Shown here piece after piece: positions 16,719-24,736 of a stretch of 64,000 nt of DNA. The DNA comes from CALINF01 sp039990395 (lineage in GTDB: Bacteria; Pseudomonadota; Gammaproteobacteria; Pseudomonadales; Halieaceae): contig JBDXFZ010000139.1 in the NCBI GenBank assembly GCA_039990395.1, positions 465,216-529,215 of the forward strand, read 5' to 3'. How positions within the stretch are numbered: the stretch's first letter is position 1; each line of letters starts with the position of its first letter. The notes under the pieces were generated by a model. The model had not been told where the DNA came from. It saw only the letters and a program-made list of their open reading frames with translations, and ran no database searches. The translations under genes were made by a program, and so were the position numbers.

Positions 16719-18359
16719 GTGAAACTATCTAGACGCTCTGCGCTTGCCATTATTGCGGCGGCAGCAGCAGGACTCACCTACACCATACTGCCCGGGTCTC
16801 GCCAGCAGCGGGTGCGTCATATTCTTCCGAGCGTTACGGCCGATTCCCTGTCAGTGTCAGTTTCGCTGGTACACCCCAGCGCAGCACTGGTGCTGTCGGT
16901 GGATGGAGTTGATCACGCCGGGCATCAGACAGACACTGAAGGGCGTTTCTGGTCCTTCGCGGTGGATGGCTTAAGCCCTGCAACCGAGTATCAATTGCAG
17001 TTATTTGAGAGTGGCGCGGTCATTGAAGACAACTGGCCGCTCAAGACGTTTCCCGCTTGGGATACCATGCCCGACAGTTTGTGCTTGTTGGCCTATACCT
17101 GCGCCGGCGGCGGGGACGGATTTGGTGTGGGTAGCCGGCAGTTTTTCAAGCCCCACAGCTTTAGGCGAAAGCTGTTTGCAGAGGGGCTGGCCCAAAACCC
17201 CGATGCGGCTATCGCTATTGGCGACCATATCTACTTTGACCTGAAGGGTCAGGCGTTCCCAAGTGCAGGCAAAGGGCTTATCAAGGTTTTTTCCGGCTTG
17301 TATATGCGAATGAAGTACGGCGCGTTTGATCGCGACGCGCCTATCCTGGGTACCAGCAACGAGACTTTGCTTAAGCGAATTTGTGATGAACAAATTGCCG
17401 ATCTTTACGGTACGCGGTTCAAGTCAGTGCCGGTGTTTTTTGTAGCCGATGATCATGACTATTTTGAAAATGATGATGCCAATGAAGATATCGTGACGTT
17501 TCCGCCGGACGCCTTCAGTGAGCAGGCGCAAGCGACAATTGCGAGCCTGTATTACCCGCCGCTGCCCCATCCCCCCATACCCGACGCGAACAGACACTTC
17601 GGTATTTTCCGCTACGGGAGACTGTTTGAAGCGCCGCTATTCGACTGCGCCGGCAAATTATCTGTTGCAGGCAACGATATCGGTTTGATACCCAGGGGTG
17701 CCGAGGAATGGATTATGCAGCGGACGGCAACATCTGATGCTTTGCACTTTGCGCTGGTGCCGTCCCACCCCATGGGTTGGACCGCCGGAAAGTGGCGAGA
17801 ATGGTATCCTGATGTGGTCGCACCCGCTGGTTTTACCGGCGTAGTCACCAATACGGTTATGGATGATATTGCCGCCGATCAGCTGACCACAAGCGCGCAA
17901 AAATATCTGTGGCCGCAAGAATGGTGGCATCAACACCAACGGCTGCTAGGGGCGCTGTATAAGCGATCCGGAAGCCGCTTTATGTTTTCTGGTGATGTTC
18001 ATGCACAGGGCGCTGTTGCCATTACCGCAAGTGGCAATCTTAAACTAGCAGACAAGCCGGTAATCTCAGTTTTGGTAGGCCCGGTGAGTTCCTCTGATGC
18101 CACCTGGCCGTCATCCGCGCGCGGCATAGCTGCCGCCGAGCCCGGATGGATAGAAACGGAAACTCTGGTCGAAACCAAGGAGAGCAATGGCTTCGCGATA
18201 CTGGAGATTGAAAAAAGCGAGGTTCTAGTGGTGCTGCATGACTGTGGTGGCTATGACCGGTCTTTGGGCGAAGATGGGCAAACTCAAAAAACTCAGGAAA
18301 TACATCTGGGCTCATCGACTGTTGATTCTGGATACGATCCTCAGCATTCAGCCCTATGA
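16719..18359 (+). CDS. Tat-exported PhoD-like metallophosphatase
   Basis: 546 residues from the GTG at 16719, chosen because GAGGA lies 7 nt upstream; an earlier in-frame TTG at 16692 lacks this. The N-terminus KLSRRSALAIIAAAAAG has a twin-arginine motif and hydrophobic core typical of Tat substrates. A beta-sandwich domain follows (about 35-110). The phosphatase domain shows metal-binding motifs: AIGDHIYFD, FVADDHDYFEND and MFSGDVHAQG. PhoD-type enzymes are Fe/Ca phosphodiesterases that release phosphate outside the cytoplasm. No Pho box was identified. The gene is monocistronic. Confidence 0.85.
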   Translation: MKLSRRSALAIIAAAAAGLTYTILPGSRQQRVRHILPSVTADSLSVSVSLVHPSAALVLSVDGVDHAGHQTDTEGRFWSFAVDGLSPATEYQLQLFESGAVIEDNWPLKTFPAWDTMPDSLCLLAYTCAGGGDGFGVGSRQFFKPHSFRRKLFAEGLAQNPDAAIAIGDHIYFDLKGQAFPSAGKGLIKVFSGLYMRMKYGAFDRDAPILGTSNETLLKRICDEQIADLYGTRFKSVPVFFVADDHDYFENDDANEDIVTFPPDAFSEQAQATIASLYYPPLPHPPIPDANRHFGIFRYGRLFEAPLFDCAGKLSVAGNDIGLIPRGAEEWIMQRTATSDALHFALVPSHPMGWTAGKWREWYPDVVAPAGFTGVVTNTVMDDIAADQLTTSAQKYLWPQEWWHQHQRLLGALYKRSGSRFMFSGDVHAQGAVAITASGNLKLADKPVISVLVGPVSSSDATWPSSARGIAAAEPGWIETETLVETKESNGFAILEIEKSEVLVVLHDCGGYDRSLGEDGQTQKTQEIHLGSSTVDSGYDPQHSAL

Positions 18360-18570
18360 AAATAGTGGGATAGAGTAGTCGCAACAGAAGATCAGGGAGA
18401 GAGCCGGGGATAAGAAAGTTTTAACTAGTCGGTCAGGCGTAGCGGTAACTTGGTGTTCTCGCAGCAGTTAGCACCTGCTTAATGTTGGTCGGCAACTTTT
18501 CCACACCGAATATTACCCAACCTCAGGGTCAATGCCGTTGGTGAGTGGGGTAGGACAGTAGCCGTATTGA

Positions 18571-18609
18571 TTTGCAAATTTTCTCTCATTTTGCAATCGC
18601 AAATTGCGA
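18571..18609. promoter_or_regulatory. Putative enhancer (UAS) for a sigma-54 activator
   Basis: An AT-rich patch with TTTGCAAATT at 18571-18580 and the odd-centred perfect palindrome TCGCAAATTGCGA at 18597-18609. The palindrome lies about 115 nt upstream of the predicted sigma-54 transcription start. The same 13-mer, with 1 to 2 mismatches, recurs at 30023 and 30067 in the control region of the exopolysaccharide operons. Spacing and symmetry suit a dimeric enhancer-binding protein. Confidence 0.55.
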
Positions 18610-18690
18610 CTACGCTCGTGCAGCCAGGCCGGACAGGGTAGCAAAGCCTTGCATGCCTAGGGATCATAAAGGCCGCTTGCGCGTCGAGTT

Positions 18691-18706
18691 TGGCACACTG
18701 CTTGCA
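18691..18706 (+). promoter_or_regulatory. Sigma-54 promoter of the asparagine-synthetase-like gene
   Basis: TGGCACACTGCTTGCA matches the -24/-12 consensus TGGCACRNNNNTTGCW at every defined base. Transcription should start near 18717, about 16 nt before the ATG at 18733. Identical-class promoters precede both exopolysaccharide operons. Confidence 0.8.
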
Positions 18707-18732
18707 ATCCTGAAGTATTAAGTCAAACACAA

Positions 18733-20220
18733 ATGGTTTTTTCCATGTCACAGAGCTCAAGCGATACTGCAGGTCTCTCATTGCCCAAACAATTTTTTGT
18801 CACGCGCGATCGGCTCGATCTGGAAAGTGACTGGGAAATTCTGCGTTTGGGCGACTACAACATCTACTGTGCCCCGGGTGTTGGCGCTATCCGTCTTCTG
18901 CCGCAGGCGGGTTCGGAAAGAGGGAGCGCAGTCATTCTCGGATGGTTCTCCTACCGTGGAAATTTCTATCCCAACAGTACCTTAAACGAAATACACACTG
19001 CCGAAACACTCGAGGAAATCTACCCGCTATTGACCGGGCGATTTGTGGTCTTGCAACATGAAGGCGGTAGCTTGTTGTGCACCCCCGATCCCGGAGGGCA
19101 GCTCCCCGTCGTTTACAGGACTGAATCCGGCGAGCTCGGCTCTACACCGAGGGTTATGGAGTGGACAGAGAAACTACTGCCAGATCCGACCGTCGACGCC
19201 ACCTACCGGCGTGCGGACGGCACAGTATGGTATCCGTTCGGTGCCACTCCTTACGCTGGTATCGAACGCCTATTACCGGGTCAGACTGTGGCTCTGAATG
19301 CGGGTCGGGCACAACTGATAAACCGGACCCCGGCGGTCACCTCGCCGCTAAGCGTAGAGCAAATGCATGGCCTGGCCCGGGACTTTGTAGAGGCAGTGGA
19401 CCGGGTGGGGCAATCAATGGAGTGCCATCTGACCGCTGGTTGGGATTCGCGCATGGTAGTGTCTGCCACGCTGCAGACAGCACGTCGGATCACTTATCTC
19501 ACCTATCTACCGGCTGGCGCCACAGCGCGTGTTGATTCACAGGTAGCTAGCCGAATCGCGAAGCGGTTTGAGCTAGATCACGCAGTAGTACCCGTGCAGA
19601 GCCCGTCGACCAAGGATATCGAGGCCTGGCTCGCGCGGACTTCCTACTGTCTGCGTGATTCAGTGACCAATCTTACCCGAACAATCGCGCAGACGTATGT
19701 CGATCGCTACGCGTTGGCTGGTGTTGGTGGTGAAGTTGGCAGAGCATTTTATTGGAACAAACGAGACATCGACCAACATGGGCTGACGCCGGACGCGCTA
19801 CTGGCTCGCCTGGGGTTCGAGAAGACCGAAGGCGGTTTATCACGAGCAGAACAGTGGTTGAGCGGTTATGCTGGGCTGTCATCCACTTCCATTCTAGACC
19901 GCGCATACATCGACATCAGGCTTGGCTGCTGGGCGAGCGCCGCACTGTGTGGTCATCCCGTCCAAAAGCCTACTTTATCTCCTTTCAACAGTATGGCGAT
20001 GTATGAATCGATGCTTGCTTTGCCTGAGGACTACCGACTGTCAGGCCAGTTTGCGCGAGATTTCATTGCATGTGGCTCACAGGAGCTCGCACGGATTCCC
20101 ATTAACCGACCTTCCGGGGTCCAGCGTCTGCGCAATTTGCCGCGTGAGCTTGCTCGCAGACTACCCAAGAGCACTACGGCACTGATCAAGAACAGATTGC
20201 TACTAAATACTCCCGTTTGA
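18733..20220 (+). CDS. Asparagine-synthetase-like protein of an exosortase/EPS locus, glutaminase nucleophile missing
   Basis: 495 residues (the ATG at 18745 is an alternative). Residues about 25-140 keep the remains of a class II glutaminase fold (GRFVVLQHEGG, then TPDPGGQLPVVYRTESGELGSTPRVM), but there is no Cys at position 2. The second half is an AsnB-type PP-loop domain, with LTAGWDSRMV in the place of SGGxDS and the conserved GVGGEVGRAF later. Amidotransferases of this superfamily are regular members of exosortase A exopolysaccharide loci. Their substrate is unknown, and an ATP-dependent amidation or acyl-adenylation is plausible. The gene has its own sigma-54 promoter and ends 61 nt from the convergent exosortase substrate gene. 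Confidence 0.75.
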   Translation: MVFSMSQSSSDTAGLSLPKQFFVTRDRLDLESDWEILRLGDYNIYCAPGVGAIRLLPQAGSERGSAVILGWFSYRGNFYPNSTLNEIHTAETLEEIYPLLTGRFVVLQHEGGSLLCTPDPGGQLPVVYRTESGELGSTPRVMEWTEKLLPDPTVDATYRRADGTVWYPFGATPYAGIERLLPGQTVALNAGRAQLINRTPAVTSPLSVEQMHGLARDFVEAVDRVGQSMECHLTAGWDSRMVVSATLQTARRITYLTYLPAGATARVDSQVASRIAKRFELDHAVVPVQSPSTKDIEAWLARTSYCLRDSVTNLTRTIAQTYVDRYALAGVGGEVGRAFYWNKRDIDQHGLTPDALLARLGFEKTEGGLSRAEQWLSGYAGLSSTSILDRAYIDIRLGCWASAALCGHPVQKPTLSPFNSMAMYESMLALPEDYRLSGQFARDFIACGSQELARIPINRPSGVQRLRNLPRELARRLPKSTTALIKNRLLLNTPV

Positions 20221-20281
20221 CTAGCTTACAGGCGTTATAGTTTTGCGTGTAATCCGCCAAAAGGACGATCACTCAGGCTGA

Positions 20282-20623
20282 TCACAATCGAAACCCTGCC
20301 GCATCCACTTGCTCGCTAGAAGGCCTCGCAGTCGTGTTGTTGCGAGCGTGTTTAGGAGTCGAGCGATGAGTGCGCCACATGATCCATGCGATGAGAGACA
20401 GTGAAAGTACTGCGCCCTCGAGCAAAGAGCTACCCAGTTCGCCAGCCGGTGCCGCGAAACCGCTGGAATCAGCGCTATAGCTAAACTCAGCGACACAATT
20501 CCTATTAAAGCTGGCATTACAGCTCGCGTTTTCACCATTACTCAAATCATCTCCTCCATTGTGTTCTGCCATGGCGTTCACAGCTGTCAAAAGAGTAATC
20601 GTAAAAACCAGCAAATATTTCAT
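20282..20623 (-). CDS. Probable dedicated exosortase substrate: 113-residue secreted protein with C-terminal sorting tail
   Basis: Start at 20623, where AAGGAG sits 6 nt upstream; a longer frame to 20749 is open but has no such site. The signal peptide MKYLLVFTITLLTAVNAMA is followed by a mature part of only about 45 residues with two cysteines (Cys35, Cys43) and acidic/Asn/Ser-rich sequence. The C-terminus is tripartite: a short Pro/Gly segment PAGELG (59-64), a hydrophobic helix at about 66-83, and a basic tail starting RTHR. This is the architecture of PEP-CTERM-type sorting signals, though with no canonical PEP motif and a long (about 30-residue) tail. It lies 25 nt after the exosortase partner gene and is the last gene of the operon. 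Confidence 0.6.
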   Translation of the reverse strand: MKYLLVFTITLLTAVNAMAEHNGGDDLSNGENASCNASFNRNCVAEFSYSADSSGFAAPAGELGSSLLEGAVLSLSLIAWIMWRTHRSTPKHARNNTTARPSSEQVDAAGFRL

Positions 20624-20648
20624 ATACATCTCCTTGCAAAAAAGTGCG

Positions 20649-21188
20649 CTAAATCGTTTGGTGCAACCCAGAAACCCTCTGGGGTTGAGTAAAGGTTTCC
20701 AGTACGTAAATAGTACTCTGCAGTAAACCGCAGTGACCCGCTTCCGCAATCGCCATAAGGCGCGGTGGGGTAAGTTCGAAACCAGGTCTCAGTTCCGACA
20801 GCAGCTTGTCTGTCAGCCGCTGTAGTCGAGGGACTTGAGCATGTAGCGTACTGTCATAGAGGTACTGAACATTGAACGCCGTCATATCCATGCGTGGTGC
20901 AATGTGTGACCAACCTTGTGCGGTGTTTGGCAGCGAAGCGATTAACAGCAATCCGTCGCAGCCCTGCCGTGAGAATCCTAGAGCCACCTCCTGTCCGCCA
21001 ATCTCGATATTGACATCATCACGGTGCTTCAGGCCCGCTTCGATAATGCCTTCTGTGACTGTGTTGATCTGTGGAGTCGTCCAGATGTTTACACGGTGTC
21101 CTGCAGTCGAGAGGCTCGCGTAAAAAACCAGTACCGAGCACGCAAGGCCTGCGAGCCCGGCTAGTTCATAAATTCTGTTTACCTGCAT
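20649..21188 (-). CDS. Unknown membrane-anchored partner encoded between exosortase and substrate
   Basis: 179 residues from the ATG at 21188, which overlaps the exosortase stop codon by 10 nt; the longer frame to 21242 is less likely. One N-terminal TM helix (about 8-27) is followed by a periplasmic domain that opens HRVNIWTTPQINTVTEGIIEAGL and ends with an EAGHCGLLQSTIYVLETF segment. Two Cys-Gly or Cys-Asp spots (GCDG, HCGL) are present. I do not recognise the family; it does not look like EpsI (DUF3485). Translational coupling to the exosortase and position before the substrate suggest a role in sorting, such as chaperoning or accepting the cleaved substrate. Confidence 0.7.
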   Translation of the reverse strand: MQVNRIYELAGLAGLACSVLVFYASLSTAGHRVNIWTTPQINTVTEGIIEAGLKHRDDVNIEIGGQEVALGFSRQGCDGLLLIASLPNTAQGWSHIAPRMDMTAFNVQYLYDSTLHAQVPRLQRLTDKLLSELRPGFELTPPRLMAIAEAGHCGLLQSTIYVLETFTQPQRVSGLHQTI

Positions 21189-22039
21189 ACGGCAACTCCG
21201 CTCATCAATGCTGTAACGCCGAGAATCGAAATTCGATACCATGCCGCACCGTCTCCGTCGTGCAGATAGGCGTAAAGCTCTGCATTACTGGCCATCAAAG
21301 CCAGCCGCAGCGCGTTCAATCCAACGATAAGACAGGTGAGGGCTAAAGAGCAGAGGATAATCCACCCCTTTGATTGCCTTGAGACCTCGCCAGAAGCATG
21401 CAGGCTCACCAGCGCTAAGAACAATAGTAGGGTATCGCCTAGATTGCTGAGCGAACTGCATCCCCAGACAAGGACTAGCATATGACCATCCAGATGTTGA
21501 AGGGCAGTGCCCTCAACCACGAGATTTGGCAAAACCCACTGTGCTAGTGATCCTGCGATCTGTGCGTCGATCCCCAGTAGCGTGTCGCCACCTAAATCGC
21601 TGAGCGAGTCAATCGTGATTTCGTGGATTGCGGCGATAAGTGCGATTAACAACCCGGTACGCGCCGCGCCGCGGTAGCCGGGAGCAAACACTAGCAGCAA
21701 TAACAACGAAACACTTAAGCCGATCCACGGCCAGATACCTCCTGATATCGCTGCCAGTACTAGAGCTGGAATTCCGGCTGCGAGGTGCTGCGCTTGTAGG
21801 GCGGGCGAGGGCTTTCGCTGCAGGTGCCATACCGCCACAGCAAGACATATCCAGAGAACCTTGTTGTCCGTGAAACCATGGATTAGGGCTGCCGAGGCGC
21901 TCGTTGCATCCGGGACGGCGCGTGCGAGCGCGGCACAGCCTGCGATTGCTATCAGCGACGCAGTAAATATATTGCGGGACAGGATGGCGCGCGGCAGTGC
22001 GGCAGCTGTAGCCGCAGTTTGAATCGATATGCTAGTCAT
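21179..22039 (-). CDS. Exosortase-family transpeptidase
   Basis: 286 residues with about eight TM helices. The catalytic triad of the exosortase/archaeosortase superfamily is present in order and spacing: Cys194 in VWGCSSLSNL, Arg245 in LNALRLA and His260 in AYLHDGDG. These inner-membrane enzymes cleave C-terminal sorting signals and transfer the protein to an acceptor, typically in bacteria that make exopolysaccharide. The subtype cannot be named from sequence alone. No EpsI fusion is present. The gene starts 25 nt after the Alg14-like gene and overlaps the next gene by 10 nt, placing it in the EPS operon. Confidence 0.82.
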   Translation of the reverse strand: MTSISIQTAATAAALPRAILSRNIFTASLIAIAGCAALARAVPDATSASAALIHGFTDNKVLWICLAVAVWHLQRKPSPALQAQHLAAGIPALVLAAISGGIWPWIGLSVSLLLLLVFAPGYRGAARTGLLIALIAAIHEITIDSLSDLGGDTLLGIDAQIAGSLAQWVLPNLVVEGTALQHLDGHMLVLVWGCSSLSNLGDTLLLFLALVSLHASGEVSRQSKGWIILCSLALTCLIVGLNALRLALMASNAELYAYLHDGDGAAWYRISILGVTALMSGVAVCR

Positions 22040-22064
22040 GCCACCGATCTGAGTGCTTTAGTCA

Positions 22065-22526
22065 TCACAGTACAGACCCTCTGTACTCCGGGCCTTCGGG
22101 CGACGCCAGATGCGGCCACTGAGTCAGCATGAGGTTCGCATGACGACATGCCAGGTGAGCTGATAGCGAGAGCTGTTCGGCGTTTGCGATACTGTCAATA
22201 AACAAAGTTCGCGCACCGAACAGGCGACCAATTCGAATTGCCACGTAACCGCATGATGCGCCGGTTGAAATAATTACGTTGGGCCGCACGCGCAGCAGTA
22301 TCCAGACAATCTTGATAATCTGCATCAGGAGGAAAAATTTGCGCTGCCGATTGGCGTCTGGAAAGCTGTAAAATTGGTGGCCTCCCACATCAGCTGCCAA
22401 TGCCGGGTCGGTACTGGCGTAAGTAATGTCGGCCCCAAGAAAGGCCGGACGAAGGCGAAGCAGCTGTATCCAGTGTCCGCCGCTGGAAGCGATCGCAAGA
22501 ATCTTTGGGGTTTTAGGTATTGGCAT
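22065..22526 (-). CDS. Alg14/PssD-like glycosyltransferase subunit
   Basis: 153 residues, matching the Alg14-type membrane-anchoring half of two-component UDP-sugar transferases. ILAIASSGGHWIQLLRLRPAF is the family's opening strand and SSGGH loop, a hydrophobic helix lies at about 65-80, and VIISTGASCGYVAIRIGRLFGARTLFIDSIA is the conserved core. The catalytic Alg13-like partner is encoded at 32039, on the other strand in the divergent operon. Together they should transfer a sugar (GlcNAc or GlcA in known pairs) to the lipid-linked intermediate. The start overlaps the end of the preceding GT4 gene by 14 nt. Confidence 0.8.
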   Translation of the reverse strand: MPIPKTPKILAIASSGGHWIQLLRLRPAFLGADITYASTDPALAADVGGHQFYSFPDANRQRKFFLLMQIIKIVWILLRVRPNVIISTGASCGYVAIRIGRLFGARTLFIDSIANAEQLSLSAHLACRHANLMLTQWPHLASPEGPEYRGSVL

Positions 22527-23772
22527 GCAAAATTACCTCTTCGAAATCGGGGTTATGTTCATTTTCCAGTAACTCTGCATAGAGCCCTGTAAGCCACTGG
22601 ATTTTTTTGTCCCACAAACCGATATGGGAAATACGTTTCCGCGCGCCCTCTGCGAGGGTTCTGCGCAGCGCAGGGTTGCGTGCGAGACGAGTGATAGCGT
22701 TGGCAAGATCCCCAGCAAGCTGTTGGGGTTCGATTGCCGGTACGGTGATGCCACAACTCTCATCAATCACGAATCCGGGTCCGCCCAGATCAGTGGTGAT
22801 CACCGGCAGACCGTGGCGTAGTGCCTCGAATACTACGCTGCCGCTCGGTTCACGGAAGCTGGGAAACAGAAATGCGTCCGCCTGCGTGTATAGATCTTCG
22901 ACACGATCGCGACTGACTTGACCGTGAAAAGTAACCTTGCTCTCTACGCCCAGTATGTGTGCCTCGTCGCGGCAGACAGACAATTCCTCTCCCTGTCCCG
23001 CCACGTCCAGGTGCACGCTTACGTCTTGCGGCAGTCGAGCGAGTGCGCGTATGGCATCACGGAGCCCCTTGGTTCGTACTGCACGACCAACATGTACAAG
23101 TCTTAATTGGGTTCCAGCCCCTCGTGAATCGCGCGGCGGCGCGAGGGAATCTATGCCAAGTTCGCTAATCACTTCGAAACGTTTGGGTGAAGCGTGCTTG
23201 AGAAGTTCACCGACATAAGGCGCTACGCCTAAAAGCGCTGCCGCGCCTGAGTAACTTCGCCGCAGCAGAGGATCATGTCTCAAGCGCCAGCGATCCAGTG
23301 TACGCAGGCGCGTATACCCTGCGGAGCTTCGACACTCCTTCGCAAAACCCTCAGGCGTATCAAGACTGCCACCCAGTGGGCCGATTACGTAGGGTATCGG
23401 TAAACCTGCAAGCGGACTTGGGTAACGCAGTGCAATTGGCGTAAATTGGTGTGCCACGTCAAAGTGTCGGCCTTGCTGCAGGTTCCGACTGATCCAGCGT
23501 CGTGCCTGGTAGTGGAACGACAGGTAACTCGGCTTTAGCATACTGGACAGTCGGTTGAAGCGCTGCGAGAAGAATCGCTCATCCCATTCGATTACTTCGA
23601 CATTAGGTAGCTGTACAGACGCAGGTGTATGGTTCTTGCGACGCAGGGTAAGCAGGGTAACCTGCGCGTGTCGCGACAGTTGTGATACCCATTGGTGGGC
23701 GCACCAGGCCTCTCCCACATCCAGCCCGTCGCAGTATGGCGCCAGCGCCAGTACTTTGGGTAAACGATTCAT
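22513..23772 (-). CDS. GT4-family glycosyltransferase
   Basis: 419 residues from the ATG at 23772, set by the ATGA overlap with the preceding gene; the open frame continues upstream to 23931. The GT-B fold has an N-terminal acceptor domain with GEAWCAHQW, then VIGPLGGSLDTPEGF. The C-terminal nucleotide-sugar domain contains LRLVHVGRAVRTKGLRDAI, DAFLFPSFREPSGSVVFEAL (the family E-x7-E motif) and GLPVITTDLGGPG. It adds one sugar to the undecaprenyl-linked repeat at the cytoplasmic face. Donor and linkage cannot be read from the sequence. Confidence 0.87.
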   Translation of the reverse strand: MNRLPKVLALAPYCDGLDVGEAWCAHQWVSQLSRHAQVTLLTLRRKNHTPASVQLPNVEVIEWDERFFSQRFNRLSSMLKPSYLSFHYQARRWISRNLQQGRHFDVAHQFTPIALRYPSPLAGLPIPYVIGPLGGSLDTPEGFAKECRSSAGYTRLRTLDRWRLRHDPLLRRSYSGAAALLGVAPYVGELLKHASPKRFEVISELGIDSLAPPRDSRGAGTQLRLVHVGRAVRTKGLRDAIRALARLPQDVSVHLDVAGQGEELSVCRDEAHILGVESKVTFHGQVSRDRVEDLYTQADAFLFPSFREPSGSVVFEALRHGLPVITTDLGGPGFVIDESCGITVPAIEPQQLAGDLANAITRLARNPALRRTLAEGARKRISHIGLWDKKIQWLTGLYAELLENEHNPDFEEVILHANT

Positions 23773-24713
23773 GCCAGTTGCTCCGGTACCGATGGCCAGG
23801 CACGTTTGAAGTGGCGCACCACCTGACGAAAATGTCCTGCGCGTTCTGTAGTGTAGGGCCGCGAATCTGGCAGAGCACGGAGGCTCCAGTACACTGATCG
23901 CGAGAAATTGAATAGCAATAGAAGTAGCCATACAGCTGTCGCTGCTAGATAGCCGCCGTGCTTGCGATGTAGTCGCACGGTTCCTTCTGTAAGCATGAGA
24001 TCGCGTTTGTAATTCAGTTTACTGATGGAGCCGCTGCCTAGGTGGGTGATGCAGCCCACGGGTGCAAAAACCAGTTTCCAACCACCCTCAGCACACCGAC
24101 GGCACCAATCTGTTTCTTCGCCGTAAAGGAAAAAGGCTTCGTCGAGCATGCCAATCTGATCTACCGTTTCCCGGCGTGTTATTAAATAGCACCCGGATAT
24201 TACCTCCACTTCACGTTCGTCACTGCGGTCCCAATCGAGCATCTGGTAGCGCTGCAACCATTTGGGGCGACCCAACCGATTAAGTCCGAGTGTTTGCAAA
24301 ACCAGATTCAGAAAACCTGGAAACCGACTACAGGTCATCTGTACGCTTCCGTCTTCGTTCAGCACTTTGCAGCCCATCATGCCTACTGCGGAATGAGCCT
24401 CCATATAATTTACCGAGTCTGCTAATACGTCACCGTGCACCAAGGTGTCAGAATTTAGCAGCAGCAGGTAGCGCCCGGTTGCCACTCTCATTCCCTGGTT
24501 AGTTGCCGTACCAAAGCCCAGATTATCGGTATTCTGAATTAGCCTGGCTTGCGGGAATTCTGCGCTTACCATGGTTGCCGATCCGTCCTGTGAAGCGTTG
24601 TCGATTACAATCGTTTCGACGGACAGGCCTTTATTCTGGTTAGGGATGGAGTTCAGGCAGTCGCGCAGCATGTCGCGTGTATTCCAGTTAACGATGATGA
24701 TTGATAGATCCAT
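23769..24713 (-). CDS. GT2-family (rhamnosyltransferase-like) glycosyltransferase
   Basis: 314 residues from the ATG at 24713, with GGAG 7 nt upstream. The GT-A fold begins DLSIIIVNWNTRDMLRDCL and continues IVIDNASQDGS. The metal-binding motif is LLLNSDTLVHGD, and the acceptor region is EETDWCRRCAEGGW. One hydrophobic helix near the C-terminus (YLAATAVWLLLLLFNFS) tethers it to the inner membrane. The LIIVNWN/NSD pattern is typical of rhamnosyl- and related transferases, but the donor is inference. It starts 24 nt after the polymerase gene and couples to the GT4 gene by ATGA. Confidence 0.87.
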   Translation of the reverse strand: MDLSIIIVNWNTRDMLRDCLNSIPNQNKGLSVETIVIDNASQDGSATMVSAEFPQARLIQNTDNLGFGTATNQGMRVATGRYLLLLNSDTLVHGDVLADSVNYMEAHSAVGMMGCKVLNEDGSVQMTCSRFPGFLNLVLQTLGLNRLGRPKWLQRYQMLDWDRSDEREVEVISGCYLITRRETVDQIGMLDEAFFLYGEETDWCRRCAEGGWKLVFAPVGCITHLGSGSISKLNYKRDLMLTEGTVRLHRKHGGYLAATAVWLLLLLFNFSRSVYWSLRALPDSRPYTTERAGHFRQVVRHFKRAWPSVPEQLA

Positions 24714-24736
24714 TAGGCGTCTCCAGTTATCGGTAT

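Noticed and set aside
20630..20650. A sigma-54-like sequence (GCGCAC, then TTGCA) just before the exosortase substrate gene.
   Set aside because: The spacing is one base short, the -24 element is poor, and it would overlap the ribosome binding site, leaving no leader. The gene is better explained as part of the operon.
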